A stretch of DNA of 64,000 bases, taken from CAMAVH01 sp964628235 (GTDB taxonomy: Bacteria > Pseudomonadota > Alphaproteobacteria > SMXQ01). Under the pieces are notes generated by a model. It was not told the DNA's origin and ran no database searches. It saw only the letters and a list, made by a program, of their open reading frames with translations. The DNA lies in the NCBI GenBank assembly GCA_964628235.1, contig CAZVLU010000007.1, positions 1-64,000 on the forward strand, read 5' to 3'. This document shows positions 43,039-50,920 of the stretch, one piece after another. Every line of letters starts with the position of its first letter. The first letter of the stretch is position 1. Position numbers and translations under genes: made by a program.

Positions 43039-44247
43039 CTACACCGGCTTGCCGACCGCCGGCTTGACCCAGCCGGCGGGGATCGCCGTCCCGATGCAGA
43101 TCAGCGAGAAGGCCGCCGAGGCCCAGAACACCATGCCCGGCGAGGCGCCGTCCATCAGCAGGCCGTAGATCGTCGGCGAAACCGCCTGGCCGAACATGAA
43201 GCCGGTGGTGACGAAGGCGAAGACGGTGCCGACGCTGGCGCCGGGCACAGCGTGGCGCACCATGATGTCGCGCGACGTGTTCACCAGGCCGCGCAGCGCG
43301 CCGACGGCGGCGAGCAGAACGAGCGCGATCCAGAACGGCAAGCCGGAGAAACCGACCAACGCGATCATCACGGCGCTGACGCTGAAAGACGCGATCAGCG
43401 TCAGGTGGTGGTGCTTGGTATGGTCGGCGAGCCAGCCGCCCGGCAGCACGGCGATCAGCGAGGCGATCATGTAAACGGTGAGCGCCAAGTTCGCCGTGGT
43501 CAGCGAGATGCCGTAAATGTCGGTCAAGGCCGAGACGGCGAATTGCGCGATGCCGGCATTGGCCGCCGACGAGGCCGCGTAGAAGGTGAAGAACAGCATC
43601 ACCGTCGGCGAGGTGACCATGTCGCGCCAGGTCAGCGAGCCGGCCCCGCGCTTTTTCGGCGTGCCGCTCTCGCCGATCACGCCGGAGCAGGCCAGCAGCA
43701 CGATCGACAGCGCCACGCCGACGCTGCCGATGATCGCCACGGCGATGCGCCAACTGCTCAGCTCATAGAGGCTGACCATGACGAAGGGCGCGATGGCGAA
43801 ACCGATCGAGCCGCCGAAGGTGTGGATCGAGAAGGCGCGGCCCAAGCGCTTTTCGCTCACCGTGCCCGACAGGATCGAATAGTCCGCCGGATGGAACACC
43901 GAGCTGCCGACGCCGGCGAGCGCCATTAGCCCCATAAGCTGCCAGTAATTGTCGACCAGGGAGACCAGCGCGATGGCGGCTCCGTTGAGGAATAAGCCGC
44001 CGATCAGCACCGGGCGCGAGCCGATGCGCTCGCACAGAAAGCCCATCGGCGTCTGCAGCACGCCGGTAAAGGCGGCGAATACGGCCGTCGCCACGCCGAG
44101 AGCGGCATAGTCGAGGCCAAGGTCGGCGCGGATGACGGGAAACAGCGGCGGCAGCACCAGCATGTAAAGATGGCTCAGCAGATGGGCGAAGCTGATCAGC
44201 CCCACCACCTGGGTCTCGCGCCGCCCCATCCCCAATGTCATTGCCAT
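43039..44247 (-). CDS. MFS transporter (fosmidomycin-resistance/Fsr-like)
   Basis: A 402-residue major facilitator protein with twelve predicted helices. The loop between helices 2 and 3 has GVLQTPMGFLCERIGSRPVLIGG, and VFHPADYSILSGTVSEKRLGRAFSIHTFGG in the region of helices 4-5 is the pattern of the Fsr-like group (FHP motif). Substrate cannot be given; relatives export drugs or small metabolites. It is transcribed alone, between the polymerase gene and csbD, with a short 3' gap to the LexA promoter region. Confidence 0.83.
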   Translation of the reverse strand: MAMTLGMGRRETQVVGLISFAHLLSHLYMLVLPPLFPVIRADLGLDYAALGVATAVFAAFTGVLQTPMGFLCERIGSRPVLIGGLFLNGAAIALVSLVDNYWQLMGLMALAGVGSSVFHPADYSILSGTVSEKRLGRAFSIHTFGGSIGFAIAPFVMVSLYELSSWRIAVAIIGSVGVALSIVLLACSGVIGESGTPKKRGAGSLTWRDMVTSPTVMLFFTFYAASSAANAGIAQFAVSALTDIYGISLTTANLALTVYMIASLIAVLPGGWLADHTKHHHLTLIASFSVSAVMIALVGFSGLPFWIALVLLAAVGALRGLVNTSRDIMVRHAVPGASVGTVFAFVTTGFMFGQAVSPTIYGLLMDGASPGMVFWASAAFSLICIGTAIPAGWVKPAVGKPV

Positions 44248-44395
44248 GCTGCGTTCCCTGCCACCTTAGAGGGAGCTACCAGACCGGTCCCTTCAGCGCA
44301 AGACGCGAAGCCGACACGCGCTGTTCCTCTAGACGTGACGTTCCTGCTGGCGCAACGGCCGGCAACGTCAAAACGATATGACGGCAGTGGTTAGA

Positions 44396-44427
44396 GAAAA
44401 GGCCGCGCCCAATCGAGGCGCGGCCTT
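44396..44427 (-). terminator. Rho-independent terminator of csbD
   Basis: GGCCGCGCC (44401-44409) and GGCGCGGCC (44417-44425) form a perfect nine-pair stem with a seven-base loop. Reading the minus strand it is followed by TTTTC, and it lies 35 bases after the csbD stop codon. Confidence 0.85.
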
Positions 44428-44461
44428 GTCATCTGCCAGGGCTCTAAAGCGAAGGCTAGAC

Positions 44462-44662
44462 TTAGTTATAGGCCTTTTCCCATGCCTTCACTTGCTCGTC
44501 GGCTTCCTCTTTGGCGATGCCGTAGCGCTCTTGAATGCGGCCGACCAATTCGTCGCGCGCGCCTTCGGCAACGGTCAAATCGTCATCGGTGAGCTTGCCC
44601 CACTGCTGCTTGGCCTTACCTTTGGCCTGTTTCCAATCGCCTTTGATCTGATCCCAATTCAT
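44462..44662 (-). CDS. csbD: CsbD family stress protein
   Basis: A 66-residue hydrophilic protein with the CsbD pattern MNWDQIKGDWKQAKGKAKQQWGKLTDDDL and a helical, charged C-terminal half (VGRIQERYGIAKEEADEQV). CsbD-like proteins are induced under general stress in many bacteria; their biochemical role is unknown. The ATG at 44662, with AGGAG upstream, is the family start, ten codons after the first possible one. An EcfG-type promoter lies 80-105 bases upstream and a terminator follows, so it is a single-gene stress transcript. Confidence 0.93.
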   Translation of the reverse strand: MNWDQIKGDWKQAKGKAKQQWGKLTDDDLTVAEGARDELVGRIQERYGIAKEEADEQVKAWEKAYN

Positions 44663-44740
44663 CGTCGAACTCCTATGTGCTGCGGCACGCATTGCGCGCC
44701 ATGACGTGGAAGATGCCGCACTCCGCCGGCTTGCAAGAGA

Positions 44741-44766
44741 AACGGGGAACCGCGCTTTCTCGTTCC
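44741..44766 (-). promoter_or_regulatory. EcfG-type promoter for csbD
   Basis: On the minus strand GGAAC (44762-44766) and CGTT (44741-44744) are separated by exactly 17 bases, matching the alphaproteobacterial general-stress sigma factor consensus GGAAC-N16/17-CGTT. Transcription would start near 44735, leaving a leader of about 70 bases before csbD. Confidence 0.7.
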
Positions 44767-44817
44767 TGTTCCGGCTTTAGGAACTTCACGGTGGAACGAA
44801 TCCATCCGAAGCAAATG

Positions 44818-44843
44818 GGAACCAAGTCCGCATTGAGAGCGTT
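44818..44843 (+). promoter_or_regulatory. EcfG-type promoter for the DUF3309 gene
   Basis: GGAAC (44818-44822) and CGTT (44840-44843) are 17 bases apart on the plus strand, matching GGAAC-N16/17-CGTT. It points away from the csbD promoter, whose -35 box is 52 bases distant, and lies about 80 bases upstream of the DUF3309 start codon. Two other GGAAC sequences nearby lack a CGTT at the right distance. Confidence 0.7.
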
Positions 44844-44923
44844 GAGGGGGAGATCGATGGCATTCGTCGAACAAAGTTCACCCGAACAAAACAAACCGCA
44901 CCAAATCTCACAAGGGGACGACC

Positions 44924-45079
44924 ATGCTGAGCACCATCCTGTTAATCGTTTTGATCTTGATTCTGGTGGGCGCGCTCCCGGCCTGGGGCCATAGCCGCAG
45001 TTGGGGCTACGGGCCGAGCGGCCTGACCTTCGTCCTGCTTATCATCCTGATCGTGCTGCTGGCGACCGGCCGCATTTAA
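44924..45079 (+). CDS. DUF3309 family small membrane protein (51 aa)
   Basis: A 51-residue protein: an N-terminal hydrophobic helix (LSTILLIVLILILVGALP), a polar turn with WGHSRSWGYGPSG and a second helix (TFVLLIILIVLLATGRI). This is the standard layout of DUF3309 proteins, which are widespread in alpha- and betaproteobacteria and have no known function. AAGGGGACG precedes the ATG. It is divergent from csbD and has its own EcfG-type promoter, so it belongs to the general stress response by inference. Confidence 0.88.
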   Translation: MLSTILLIVLILILVGALPAWGHSRSWGYGPSGLTFVLLIILIVLLATGRI

Positions 45080-45091
45080 TCAGGCTGCGAA

Positions 45092-45132
45092 AAGCGCGGC
45101 GTCAGCGAGAGAGAAGCTCGCACGCCGCGCTT
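45092..45132. terminator. Hairpin after the DUF3309 gene
   Basis: AAGCGCGGCGT (45092-45102) pairs with ACGCCGCGCTT (45122-45132), an eleven-pair stem with a 19-base loop, 12 bases after the stop codon. No T-run follows on the plus strand, so it is a weaker candidate terminator or an mRNA 3' stabiliser. Confidence 0.5.
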
Positions 45133-45216
45133 CGCCCCCGTCAACGAGGAGACGGGAGTCGGCAAGACGAGCAGTCAGCGCAAGGCCGGCGCCAAGACAT
45201 AGCGAGCTGACCGTTC

Positions 45217-45723
45217 ATGTTCGAACTGACTCTGCCATGGTGGGAACTCGTGCTTCGCGGCGCGGGCGTCTACGTCATGGTGCTCGGCTTGATGCGCATC
45301 AGCGGCAAACGCCAGCTCGGCCAACTCACGCCGTTCGATCTGGTCATGCTGATGCTGATCAGCGAAGCCGTATCCAACGCGCTAACCGCCGAGGAGAACT
45401 CGTGGCTCGGCGCGACGATCGTCGTCACGACAATGCTTCTTCTCAACCTCGTCATCGGCATGGTGACGACGCGCTCGATCCGCTTGGAGCGTTTGATGGA
45501 AGGACGGCCGCGCTTTTTGGTGCGCGAGGGGCGCGTGCATTACCGCACGCTGCGCGAGGAATCGATCTCCAACAACGAATTGATGGCGGCGCTGCGCCAG
45601 AACGGCTGCTTCACGCCGGCGCAGGCGGAATACGCCATTCTCGAGACGACAGGAAAAATCTCCGTGAAGCGCCGTGACGGCGGCGATGATTGCGCCCCGG
45701 ACAATCAGCCGCTCGCCGGTTAA
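45217..45723 (+). CDS. DUF421/YetF family membrane protein
   Basis: A 168-residue protein of the YetF type. Three N-terminal helices include RGAGVYVMVLGLMRISGKRQLGQLTPFDLVMLMLISEAV (the RxxGKR..QLTPFD pattern marks the family), and a soluble C-terminal domain follows (MEGRPRFLVREGRVHYRTLREESIS.NELMAALR). Function is not established; Bacillus relatives are sporulation or stress proteins. It follows the DUF3309 gene in the same direction and may join its transcript by read-through. Confidence 0.9.
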   Translation: MFELTLPWWELVLRGAGVYVMVLGLMRISGKRQLGQLTPFDLVMLMLISEAVSNALTAEENSWLGATIVVTTMLLLNLVIGMVTTRSIRLERLMEGRPRFLVREGRVHYRTLREESISNNELMAALRQNGCFTPAQAEYAILETTGKISVKRRDGGDDCAPDNQPLAG

Positions 45724-45734
45724 CTGGCAGCCGC

Positions 45735-46139
45735 CTACCAATTGCCTGTGGTCGAAATCCAATCGGGGTCTTCCTGCGAGGTGCGCTCGAAGGTCAGGAA
45801 GTCGTAATAGCCGCAACGGCCTTCGCCGGGGAATTCGCGGCAGATGCGCGGACGGCCTTCATAAATCGTGCAGCGGCGCAGATCGCGGTCGAAGAATTTG
45901 CAGATCGTGCCGAAATGCTCGTCGGCATGATGGCGCAAAATGCGCTCGCCCGGCTCCGCGCCGGCCTTCGTGTGCTTGGCGCGCGCTTCTTCGGCGCTGA
46001 TGCCGAAATGTTTTCCCAGCCGCTTGATGTCGAAGTCGGAAACGATCACCCGGGCGTAAGAGCAGCATTGGCCGGGGCATTTCGAGCAATCGTAGAGCTT
46101 TCGCTTCGCCTTGGGTTTTGTCGTCTTTGCTTTCGCCAT
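45735..46139 (-). CDS. YkgJ family cysteine cluster protein
   Basis: A 134-residue protein with the CxxCxxxCC cluster near the N-terminus (DCSKCPGQCCSYARV) and further Cys residues in ICKFFDRDLRRCTIYEGRPRICREFP and RCGYYDF. This is the UPF0153/YkgJ pattern, thought to bind zinc or an iron-sulfur cluster; the role is unknown. A Lys-rich N-terminus precedes it. ATG 46139 is chosen over 46229 because the 30 extra residues have no family counterpart. It is convergent with the YetF-like gene, 11 bases between stops. Confidence 0.88.
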   Translation of the reverse strand: MAKAKTTKPKAKRKLYDCSKCPGQCCSYARVIVSDFDIKRLGKHFGISAEEARAKHTKAGAEPGERILRHHADEHFGTICKFFDRDLRRCTIYEGRPRICREFPGEGRCGYYDFLTFERTSQEDPDWISTTGNW

Positions 46140-46423
46140 GATGGTACGCGCACCTGAGTGAGAGCCTTGGGTGAAGGCAGGTCTTTGATTCTCCTTACAT
46201 GGACGACTGCCGTTTCGCAATCGCCACATGAGTTTCGGACCGCCGTGTCAGCCTCTTGCGCCGGCCCGCTCGGGTAATTCGCTTACCTTTCATGACGCGA
46301 CTCGCGCAATCGGCGGGGCGCGGACGCCTTGCGGGAATCGGCTTGTCGGCCCTTGCAGCCCGGCCTATGCTCAAACTTATAAAGCGTTGATTGCGCGATC
46401 CCCGCGTAGCTTTTGAGGCTGAG

Positions 46424-46786
46424 ATGGCGTTGTTCTCTCGTCGCTTGATGGTGTGGCTGTTGGCGCTGGCGGTGATCGTCGGCGCGAGTCCCGTCATGGC
46501 TGCGAGCTTTGGCGCCGAAGGTCCGGAGGTCTCGCAAGCCGGCCACGGCGTGCCGACGACGCCGATTCAGGCCGCCCTCGACGAGGGCTTCAATCCCGCC
46601 ATCGAAGACGAAAGCAGCCGCCGCGTCGCCGACCATAGCGACAACGACGATGCTGCCGCCATTGCCACGGCCGCACTGGCCGTCGGCGACTTCGGCCTTT
46701 CGCGCCATGCGCAGGCCGAACCCCAGAGCTGGATCGCCGCTGGCGTCCGCTCCTCCCAGCACAAGACCGGCCCTCCGACCGCCTGA
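46424..46786 (+). CDS. Small secreted hypothetical protein (120 aa)
   Basis: A 120-residue protein with a clear signal peptide (FSRRLMVWLLALAVIVG core, cleavage near VMAAS). The mature part is acidic in the middle (DESSRRVADHSDNDDAAAI), has no Cys and no motif known to me. ATG 46424 has GAGGCTGAG upstream; an upstream in-frame codon at 46391 is less likely. It stands alone, divergent from the YkgJ gene across about 285 bases in which I found no other gene and no clear promoter. Confidence 0.6.
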   Translation: MALFSRRLMVWLLALAVIVGASPVMAASFGAEGPEVSQAGHGVPTTPIQAALDEGFNPAIEDESSRRVADHSDNDDAAAIATAALAVGDFGLSRHAQAEPQSWIAAGVRSSQHKTGPPTA

Positions 46787-47229
46787 GACCTTCCTCCGAC
46801 TGCGACCGCTTCGCTTGAAGAAGGCGGCAACGCAGCCAAACGGACGAAGGTAGAGGCGGATTCCATCGTCGGCAGGGCGTTCTAAGCCCACTCCCTCTCC
46901 CCCTGCGCAATTGCGCAAGCCCGCCGGCGCTCCGTCTTTGCCGCCCGTCCGTTCGATGACCGCAATCGGAACAACGGATAAGCACGCATGGAAAATTCCA
47001 CGACCGAATCCGCCTTCATGGCTCCTGTCGCCATCGGCGATCCCATCCCGGCGCTCAAGGTCATCCCCACCGTTTAACGACGGTGCGGTTGAGCGTCGGC
47101 TGCCGGGGGCGGGCTATCAGTTCGGCCCGCCCCCGGGTCTTGTAAGCGTAAGCGTACCCTTACTCGAAGGGCGTCTCGGCCAGCCGGCTGCGACGCCCTT
47201 TTTTTGCCAGGGGGGGGGGACAGCAACAT
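46787..47229. other. Intergenic region with two strong hairpins, no convincing gene
   Basis: It contains a perfect twelve-pair stem CCGGGGGCGGGC / GCCCGCCCCCGG (47103-47114 with 47125-47136) and the terminator listed separately. A 29-codon frame at 46988-47077 ends just before the first hairpin but has no good ribosome binding site. A run of ten G (47210-47219) lies after the terminator. Longer frames here look like chance products of base composition. Confidence 0.5.
47167..47205 (+). terminator. Rho-independent terminator, plus strand
   Basis: AAGGGCGTC (47167-47175) pairs with GACGCCCTT (47192-47200) and is followed by a run of T to 47205. It would end transcription coming from the secreted-protein gene or from a small RNA or ORF in the 46.9-47.1 kb region. 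Confidence 0.85.
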
Positions 47230-47664
47230 CTAGCCGCGGCGGGCGAGCGCCATCAGACCGGCAGCAGCCAGGGCGAGCCAGCCCGCGATCAGCAGTAGCC
47301 CGCCGGCAGGCGGCGCGATGACGCGCAATGGCCCGAGGCCGATGCCGAAGGCCAGAGCGGCCAGCGCGCCGGAGAACAGCAAGACGCCGAGCGCGAAGGC
47401 GACGAGGGCGCCGCTCGCCAGCCCGCGCGCGGCCCCCGACAGCCGCTCGCGTAGCAGAACCGTCGCCAACATGGCCAGGGCGTGGACCATCTGATACTGC
47501 GCCGCCGTCGCCAACCAGCCGCGCGCCGGCTCGGCTGGCCCGTGGGCCGCCGAGGCGCCGAAGGCGACGGCCAGCGCGCCGTAGAGCGCCGCAAGGCAAA
47601 GCGCTAGGGCGCTGCCGCGCGACAGCGCCAAGCTTGAAGCGGCAGGCGGAGCAGGAGACGACAT
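47230..47664 (-). CDS. DUF423 family membrane protein
   Basis: A 144-residue protein with four hydrophobic helices. The family pattern is visible: VAFGASAAHG after the first helix, WLATAAQYQMVHALAML in the second, LLFSGALAAL in the third and RVIAPPAGGLLLIAGWLAL in the fourth. Function unknown; sometimes annotated YgdD-like. ATG 47664 is the family start, although the frame is open 39 codons further. It stands alone between a terminator and the hss leader. Confidence 0.88.
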   Translation of the reverse strand: MSSPAPPAASSLALSRGSALALCLAALYGALAVAFGASAAHGPAEPARGWLATAAQYQMVHALAMLATVLLRERLSGAARGLASGALVAFALGVLLFSGALAALAFGIGLGPLRVIAPPAGGLLLIAGWLALAAAGLMALARRG

Positions 47665-47809
47665 CGCGGCAAACCTCCAAGTCTGAACGAAGCGTAAAGA
47701 TCGGCGGCGACTCTGGCACGCGGCGGCGGCTCTATGACAAGAACCGTGTTCGACTCGCAACAGCGCCGGCACTCGCCGCAAAAAATATGCCCCTCGGTAC
47801 GATTTCCGC

Positions 47810-47837
47810 TTGCATCAGGGGCGATATGCCTTATTTA
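47810..47837 (+). promoter_or_regulatory. Possible sigma-70 promoter of the hss-odc operon
   Basis: TTGCAT (47810-47815) and TATTTA (47832-47837) are 16 bases apart and would start transcription near 47845, giving an untranslated leader of about 350 bases before hss. The boxes are imperfect, so this is a suggestion only. Confidence 0.35.
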
Positions 47838-47978
47838 GCGTTTTCAGACGCCAATCGCACGTGCCCCAGGCCTCTCAGCTAGGTCAAGCAACGACGTGTA
47901 CGCGTCCTTTTCGGAGCCGGTCACAAAAGTGGATCGGCAGTCGGTCGAGAGGACCGGCACCTTAAGGGAGGTAGATAC

Positions 47979-48023
47979 ATGACCGGGCACGCTCCTGCGC
48001 CCCATCCGCGAATCAAGCGGTAA
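47979..48023 (+). CDS. Upstream ORF (14 residues) in the hss-odc leader
   Basis: The frame MTGHAPAPHPRIKR starts at ATG 47979 behind AAGGGAGGT, the strongest Shine-Dalgarno sequence I saw in the window. Its TAA stop (48021-48023) forms exactly the three-base loop of the hairpin AGCGG-TAA-CCGCT. Position upstream of a polyamine operon suggests a sensor peptide whose translation changes the folding of the RNA behind it, as known for SpeFL in enterobacteria, to which it has no evident similarity. Inferred from sequence only. Confidence 0.6.
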   Translation: MTGHAPAPHPRIKR

Positions 48024-48182
48024 CCGCTCTGGTGACGGCTCCTAAGCCGTGATCGTGCGTTTGCTACTTTTTTGATAATCGCCGCGTTACCGCCTTCAAC
48101 TCCGGACTAAGTCATCCGGGACAGCGGAAACGCATATCCAGGGTTCGGTGACCCGGGGCTGATGCCCCGCCGCCAAAGCTCG
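47984..48182 (+). promoter_or_regulatory. Structured RNA leader of the hss-odc operon
   Basis: Stems in order: GCACG/CGTGC (47987-47991 with 48054-48058) closing a junction with AGCGG/CCGCT (48016-48028) and ACGGCT/AGCCGT (48035-48050), then a run of six T (48068-48073); next a nine-pair stem 48084-48093 with 48124-48133, interrupted by one A-A mismatch and holding CCGGA/TCCGG; then GGGT/ACCC (48141-48154) and GGGGC/GCCCC (48155-48168). It may match the speF RNA motif described upstream of alphaproteobacterial ornithine decarboxylase genes, which I cannot verify here. Confidence 0.6.
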
Positions 48183-48199
48183 GAATGGAGTGCAGTTTG

Positions 48200-49618
48200 A
48201 TGGACGCTAACAAGAAGCATGTCGCCTTCGGTGGCCGCTTGGTCATCATTGGGTTCGGCTCGATCGGCCAGGGCGTTTTGCCGCTGGTGCTGCGCCATAT
48301 CGCCATGCCGCGCGAGAACATCGTGATCGTGACGGCGGAAGAGCGTGGCCGCGAGGTCGCGGCCGAATACGGCGTGCGTTTCGTCATCGACCCGCTGACC
48401 CGCGACAATTACCGCCAGATCCTGACGCCCCTGCTGTCGGCCGGCGACTTCTTGCTCAACCTGTCCGTCGACGTCTCGTCGGTGGCGCTGATCGAACTCG
48501 CCCACGAAAAGGGCGCGCTCTATCTCGACACCTGCATCGAGCCCTGGGCCGGCCATTACACCGATGCATCCCTGACCCCGTCGCAGCGCTCCAACTACGC
48601 CCTGCGCGAGACCGCCCTGTCGCTCGCCCCGCGCTTCGCCGGCGGCGCGACCGCCGTGGTGACCCATGGCGCGAACCCGGGCCTGGTCTCGCATTTCGTC
48701 AAGGAAGCGCTGCTCAACATCGCCCGCGACACCGGCCACAAGGTGCGCCCGCCGCACGGCCGCGTGGGCTGGGCCCTGCTGGCGCGCGACCTCGGCGTGA
48801 AGGTCATCCACATCGCCGAGCGCGACACCCAGACCGCCGACCAGTCCAAGCAGCAAGACGAGTTCGTCAACACCTGGTCGATCGACGGCTTCGTCGGCGA
48901 GGGCCAGCAGCCGGCCGAGCTCGGCTGGGGCAGCCATGAGAAGCATTTTCCGCAGGACGGCGGCCATCACGACTTCGGCAGCGGCGCGGCGATCTATCTC
49001 AACCGCCCGGGCGCCGAAACCCGCGTGCGCACCTGGACGCCCATGGAAGGCCCCTTCCACGGCTTCCTGGTGACCCACAGCGAGGCGATTTCGATCGCCG
49101 ACTACTATTCCCTGGTCGACAGCGGCACCGTCCACTACCGCCCGACCGTGCACTACGCCTACCACCCGTGCGACGACGCCATCCTGTCGCTGCACGAGCT
49201 GGCCGGCAAGAACTGGGCCCTGCAGTCGAACAAGCGCCTGTTGATGGCGGACATCGCGCAGGGCACCGACGAGCTTGGCGTGCTGCTGATGGGCCACGCC
49301 AAGGGCGCCTACTGGTTCGGCTCCCGGCTGTCCATCGCGGCGGCGCGCGACTTGGTGCCGCATAACAACGCCACCAGCCTGCAGGTCACCTCTGCGGTGC
49401 TCGGCGGCATGATTTGGGCCATCGAAAATCCGCGGTCCGGTGTGGTCGAAGCCGACCACATCGACCACAAGCGGGTGCTCGATATCGCCCGTCCCTATCT
49501 CGGCGAGCTGGTCGGGGAATATTCCGACTGGACCCCGCTCGAGGGCCGATCGCTGCTGTTCCCGGAGGAGCTCGATCCCTCCGATCCCTGGCAATTCAAG
49601 AATTTCCGCGTCGCTTGA
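48200..49618 (+). CDS. hss: Homospermidine synthase
   Basis: Makes sym-homospermidine from putrescine using NAD as a transient redox cofactor. The 472-residue product has the nucleotide-binding motif IIGFGSIGQGVLPLVLRH, SVDVSSVALIELAHEKGALYLDTCIEPW, THGANPGLVSHFVKEALL and a C-terminal segment with AIENPRSGVVEADHIDHKR; length and motifs match bacterial Hss. ATG 48200 with GGAG nine bases upstream is preferred to ATG 48185. It is followed by odc, which supplies putrescine, so the two genes form a complete route from ornithine to homospermidine. Confidence 0.95.
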   Translation: MDANKKHVAFGGRLVIIGFGSIGQGVLPLVLRHIAMPRENIVIVTAEERGREVAAEYGVRFVIDPLTRDNYRQILTPLLSAGDFLLNLSVDVSSVALIELAHEKGALYLDTCIEPWAGHYTDASLTPSQRSNYALRETALSLAPRFAGGATAVVTHGANPGLVSHFVKEALLNIARDTGHKVRPPHGRVGWALLARDLGVKVIHIAERDTQTADQSKQQDEFVNTWSIDGFVGEGQQPAELGWGSHEKHFPQDGGHHDFGSGAAIYLNRPGAETRVRTWTPMEGPFHGFLVTHSEAISIADYYSLVDSGTVHYRPTVHYAYHPCDDAILSLHELAGKNWALQSNKRLLMADIAQGTDELGVLLMGHAKGAYWFGSRLSIAAARDLVPHNNATSLQVTSAVLGGMIWAIENPRSGVVEADHIDHKRVLDIARPYLGELVGEYSDWTPLEGRSLLFPEELDPSDPWQFKNFRVA

Positions 49619-49658
49619 ACGCGATCCCGAACTTTAGAATTTAGGAGCATCCCCCGAT

Positions 49659-50786
49659 ATGACCAAGAAGATCGACCGTTTCCTCGCCGAGCGACGACCC
49701 GCCACCCCCTGCCTGGTGCTGGATCTCGACGTTGTTGCGGATAACTACCGCAAGCTGCGCCGCGCCGTGCCGCGCGCCAGCATCTACTACGCCGTGAAAG
49801 CCAACCCGGCGCCGGAGGTTCTCAAGCTCTTGGCGAAAGCCGGCTCGTCCTTCGACACGGCGAGCGTCAACGAGATCGACATGGTCCTGGCCACCGGCGC
49901 CTCGGCCGACCGCATCTCGTTCGGCAACACGATCAAGAAGAAGACGGACATCGCCGCCGCTTACGGCCGCGGCGTGAAGCTCTACGCCTTCGACTCGGAC
50001 GCCGAGCTCGGCAAGATCGCCGACGCGGCCCCCGGCTCGCGCGTGTTCTGCCGCATCCTGACCTCGGGCGCCAACGCCGACTGGCCGTTGTCGCGCAAGT
50101 TCGGCTGCGACGTCGAAATGGCCCGCAAGCTGCTGATCGAAGCCGCCAAGCGCGATGTCGTGCCCTACGGCGTGTCCTTTCACGTCGGTTCGCAGCAGCG
50201 CGACCCGAACCAGTGGGATGCCGCCGTGGCCCAGGCCGCCTGGCTGTTCCGCGAGTGCGAGCAGGCCGGCGTGCAGCTCTCCATGCTCAACATGGGCGGC
50301 GGTTTCCCGACGCGCTATCGCAAGACCGTGCCCGGCATGAGCAGCTACGGCGCCGCCATCGACGAGTCGCTGAGCCGCCACTTCGGCAACCGGATCCCCG
50401 ACATCATCGTCGAGCCCGGCCGCCAGATGGTCGGCAGCGCCGGCGTCATCCAGACCGAGGTCGTGCTGATCTCGAAGAAGGCCGAGAACGACACCAAGCG
50501 CTGGGTCTATCTCGACATCGGCAAGTTCGGCGGTCTCGCCGAGACGATGGACGAAGCGATCCAATACCCGATCGTCTCGACCCGCGACGGCGCCGTCTCG
50601 CCCGTCGTGCTGGCCGGCCCGACCTGCGACTCGGCCGACATCCTTTACGAGAAGGCCGACTACCGCCTGCCCGAGAACCTGGAAATCGGCGACAAGCTCG
50701 AAATCCGCTCGACCGGCGCCTATACGACGACCTACGCCTCGGTCGCCTTCAACGGCTTCGAACCGCTGAAGTGCCACTGCATCTAA
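49659..50786 (+). CDS. odc: Ornithine (or lysine/ornithine) decarboxylase, fold type III
   Basis: PLP enzyme of 375 residues related to eukaryotic ODC. It has the Schiff-base Lys47 in YYAVKANP, His174 in SFHVGSQ, the phosphate loop NMGGGFP, VEPGRQMVGSAG and the catalytic Cys323 in GPTCDSADI. The GPTCDS form marks ornithine-type rather than diaminopimelate decarboxylases; lysine may also be used. AGGAG precedes the ATG. Cotranscribed with hss (40-base gap) and followed by a strong terminator. Confidence 0.93.
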   Translation: MTKKIDRFLAERRPATPCLVLDLDVVADNYRKLRRAVPRASIYYAVKANPAPEVLKLLAKAGSSFDTASVNEIDMVLATGASADRISFGNTIKKKTDIAAAYGRGVKLYAFDSDAELGKIADAAPGSRVFCRILTSGANADWPLSRKFGCDVEMARKLLIEAAKRDVVPYGVSFHVGSQQRDPNQWDAAVAQAAWLFRECEQAGVQLSMLNMGGGFPTRYRKTVPGMSSYGAAIDESLSRHFGNRIPDIIVEPGRQMVGSAGVIQTEVVLISKKAENDTKRWVYLDIGKFGGLAETMDEAIQYPIVSTRDGAVSPVVLAGPTCDSADILYEKADYRLPENLEIGDKLEIRSTGAYTTTYASVAFNGFEPLKCHCI

Positions 50787-50806
50787 CGACGCAGTAAATG
50801 AGGCAC

Positions 50807-50857
50807 AGCGCCGCCGGATCGCCCTGCCAGGGAGCCGATCCGGCGGCGCTTTCTTTT
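50807..50857 (+). terminator. Rho-independent terminator of the hss-odc operon
   Basis: AGCGCCGCCGGATC (50807-50820) pairs perfectly with GATCCGGCGGCGCT (50837-50850), a fourteen-pair stem, followed by TTCTTTT. It lies 20 bases after the decarboxylase stop codon. Confidence 0.93.
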
Positions 50858-50920
50858 GCATGAGCAGCCGCTTCTCGCTAACGCTGCGGAACAGGCGGGT
50901 TTCCGCTACGTTCATTCACC

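Noticed and set aside
47210..47219. Run of ten G as a possible phase-variation tract
   Set aside because: It is intergenic, after a terminator and outside any promoter or coding start; it could also be a sequencing artefact.
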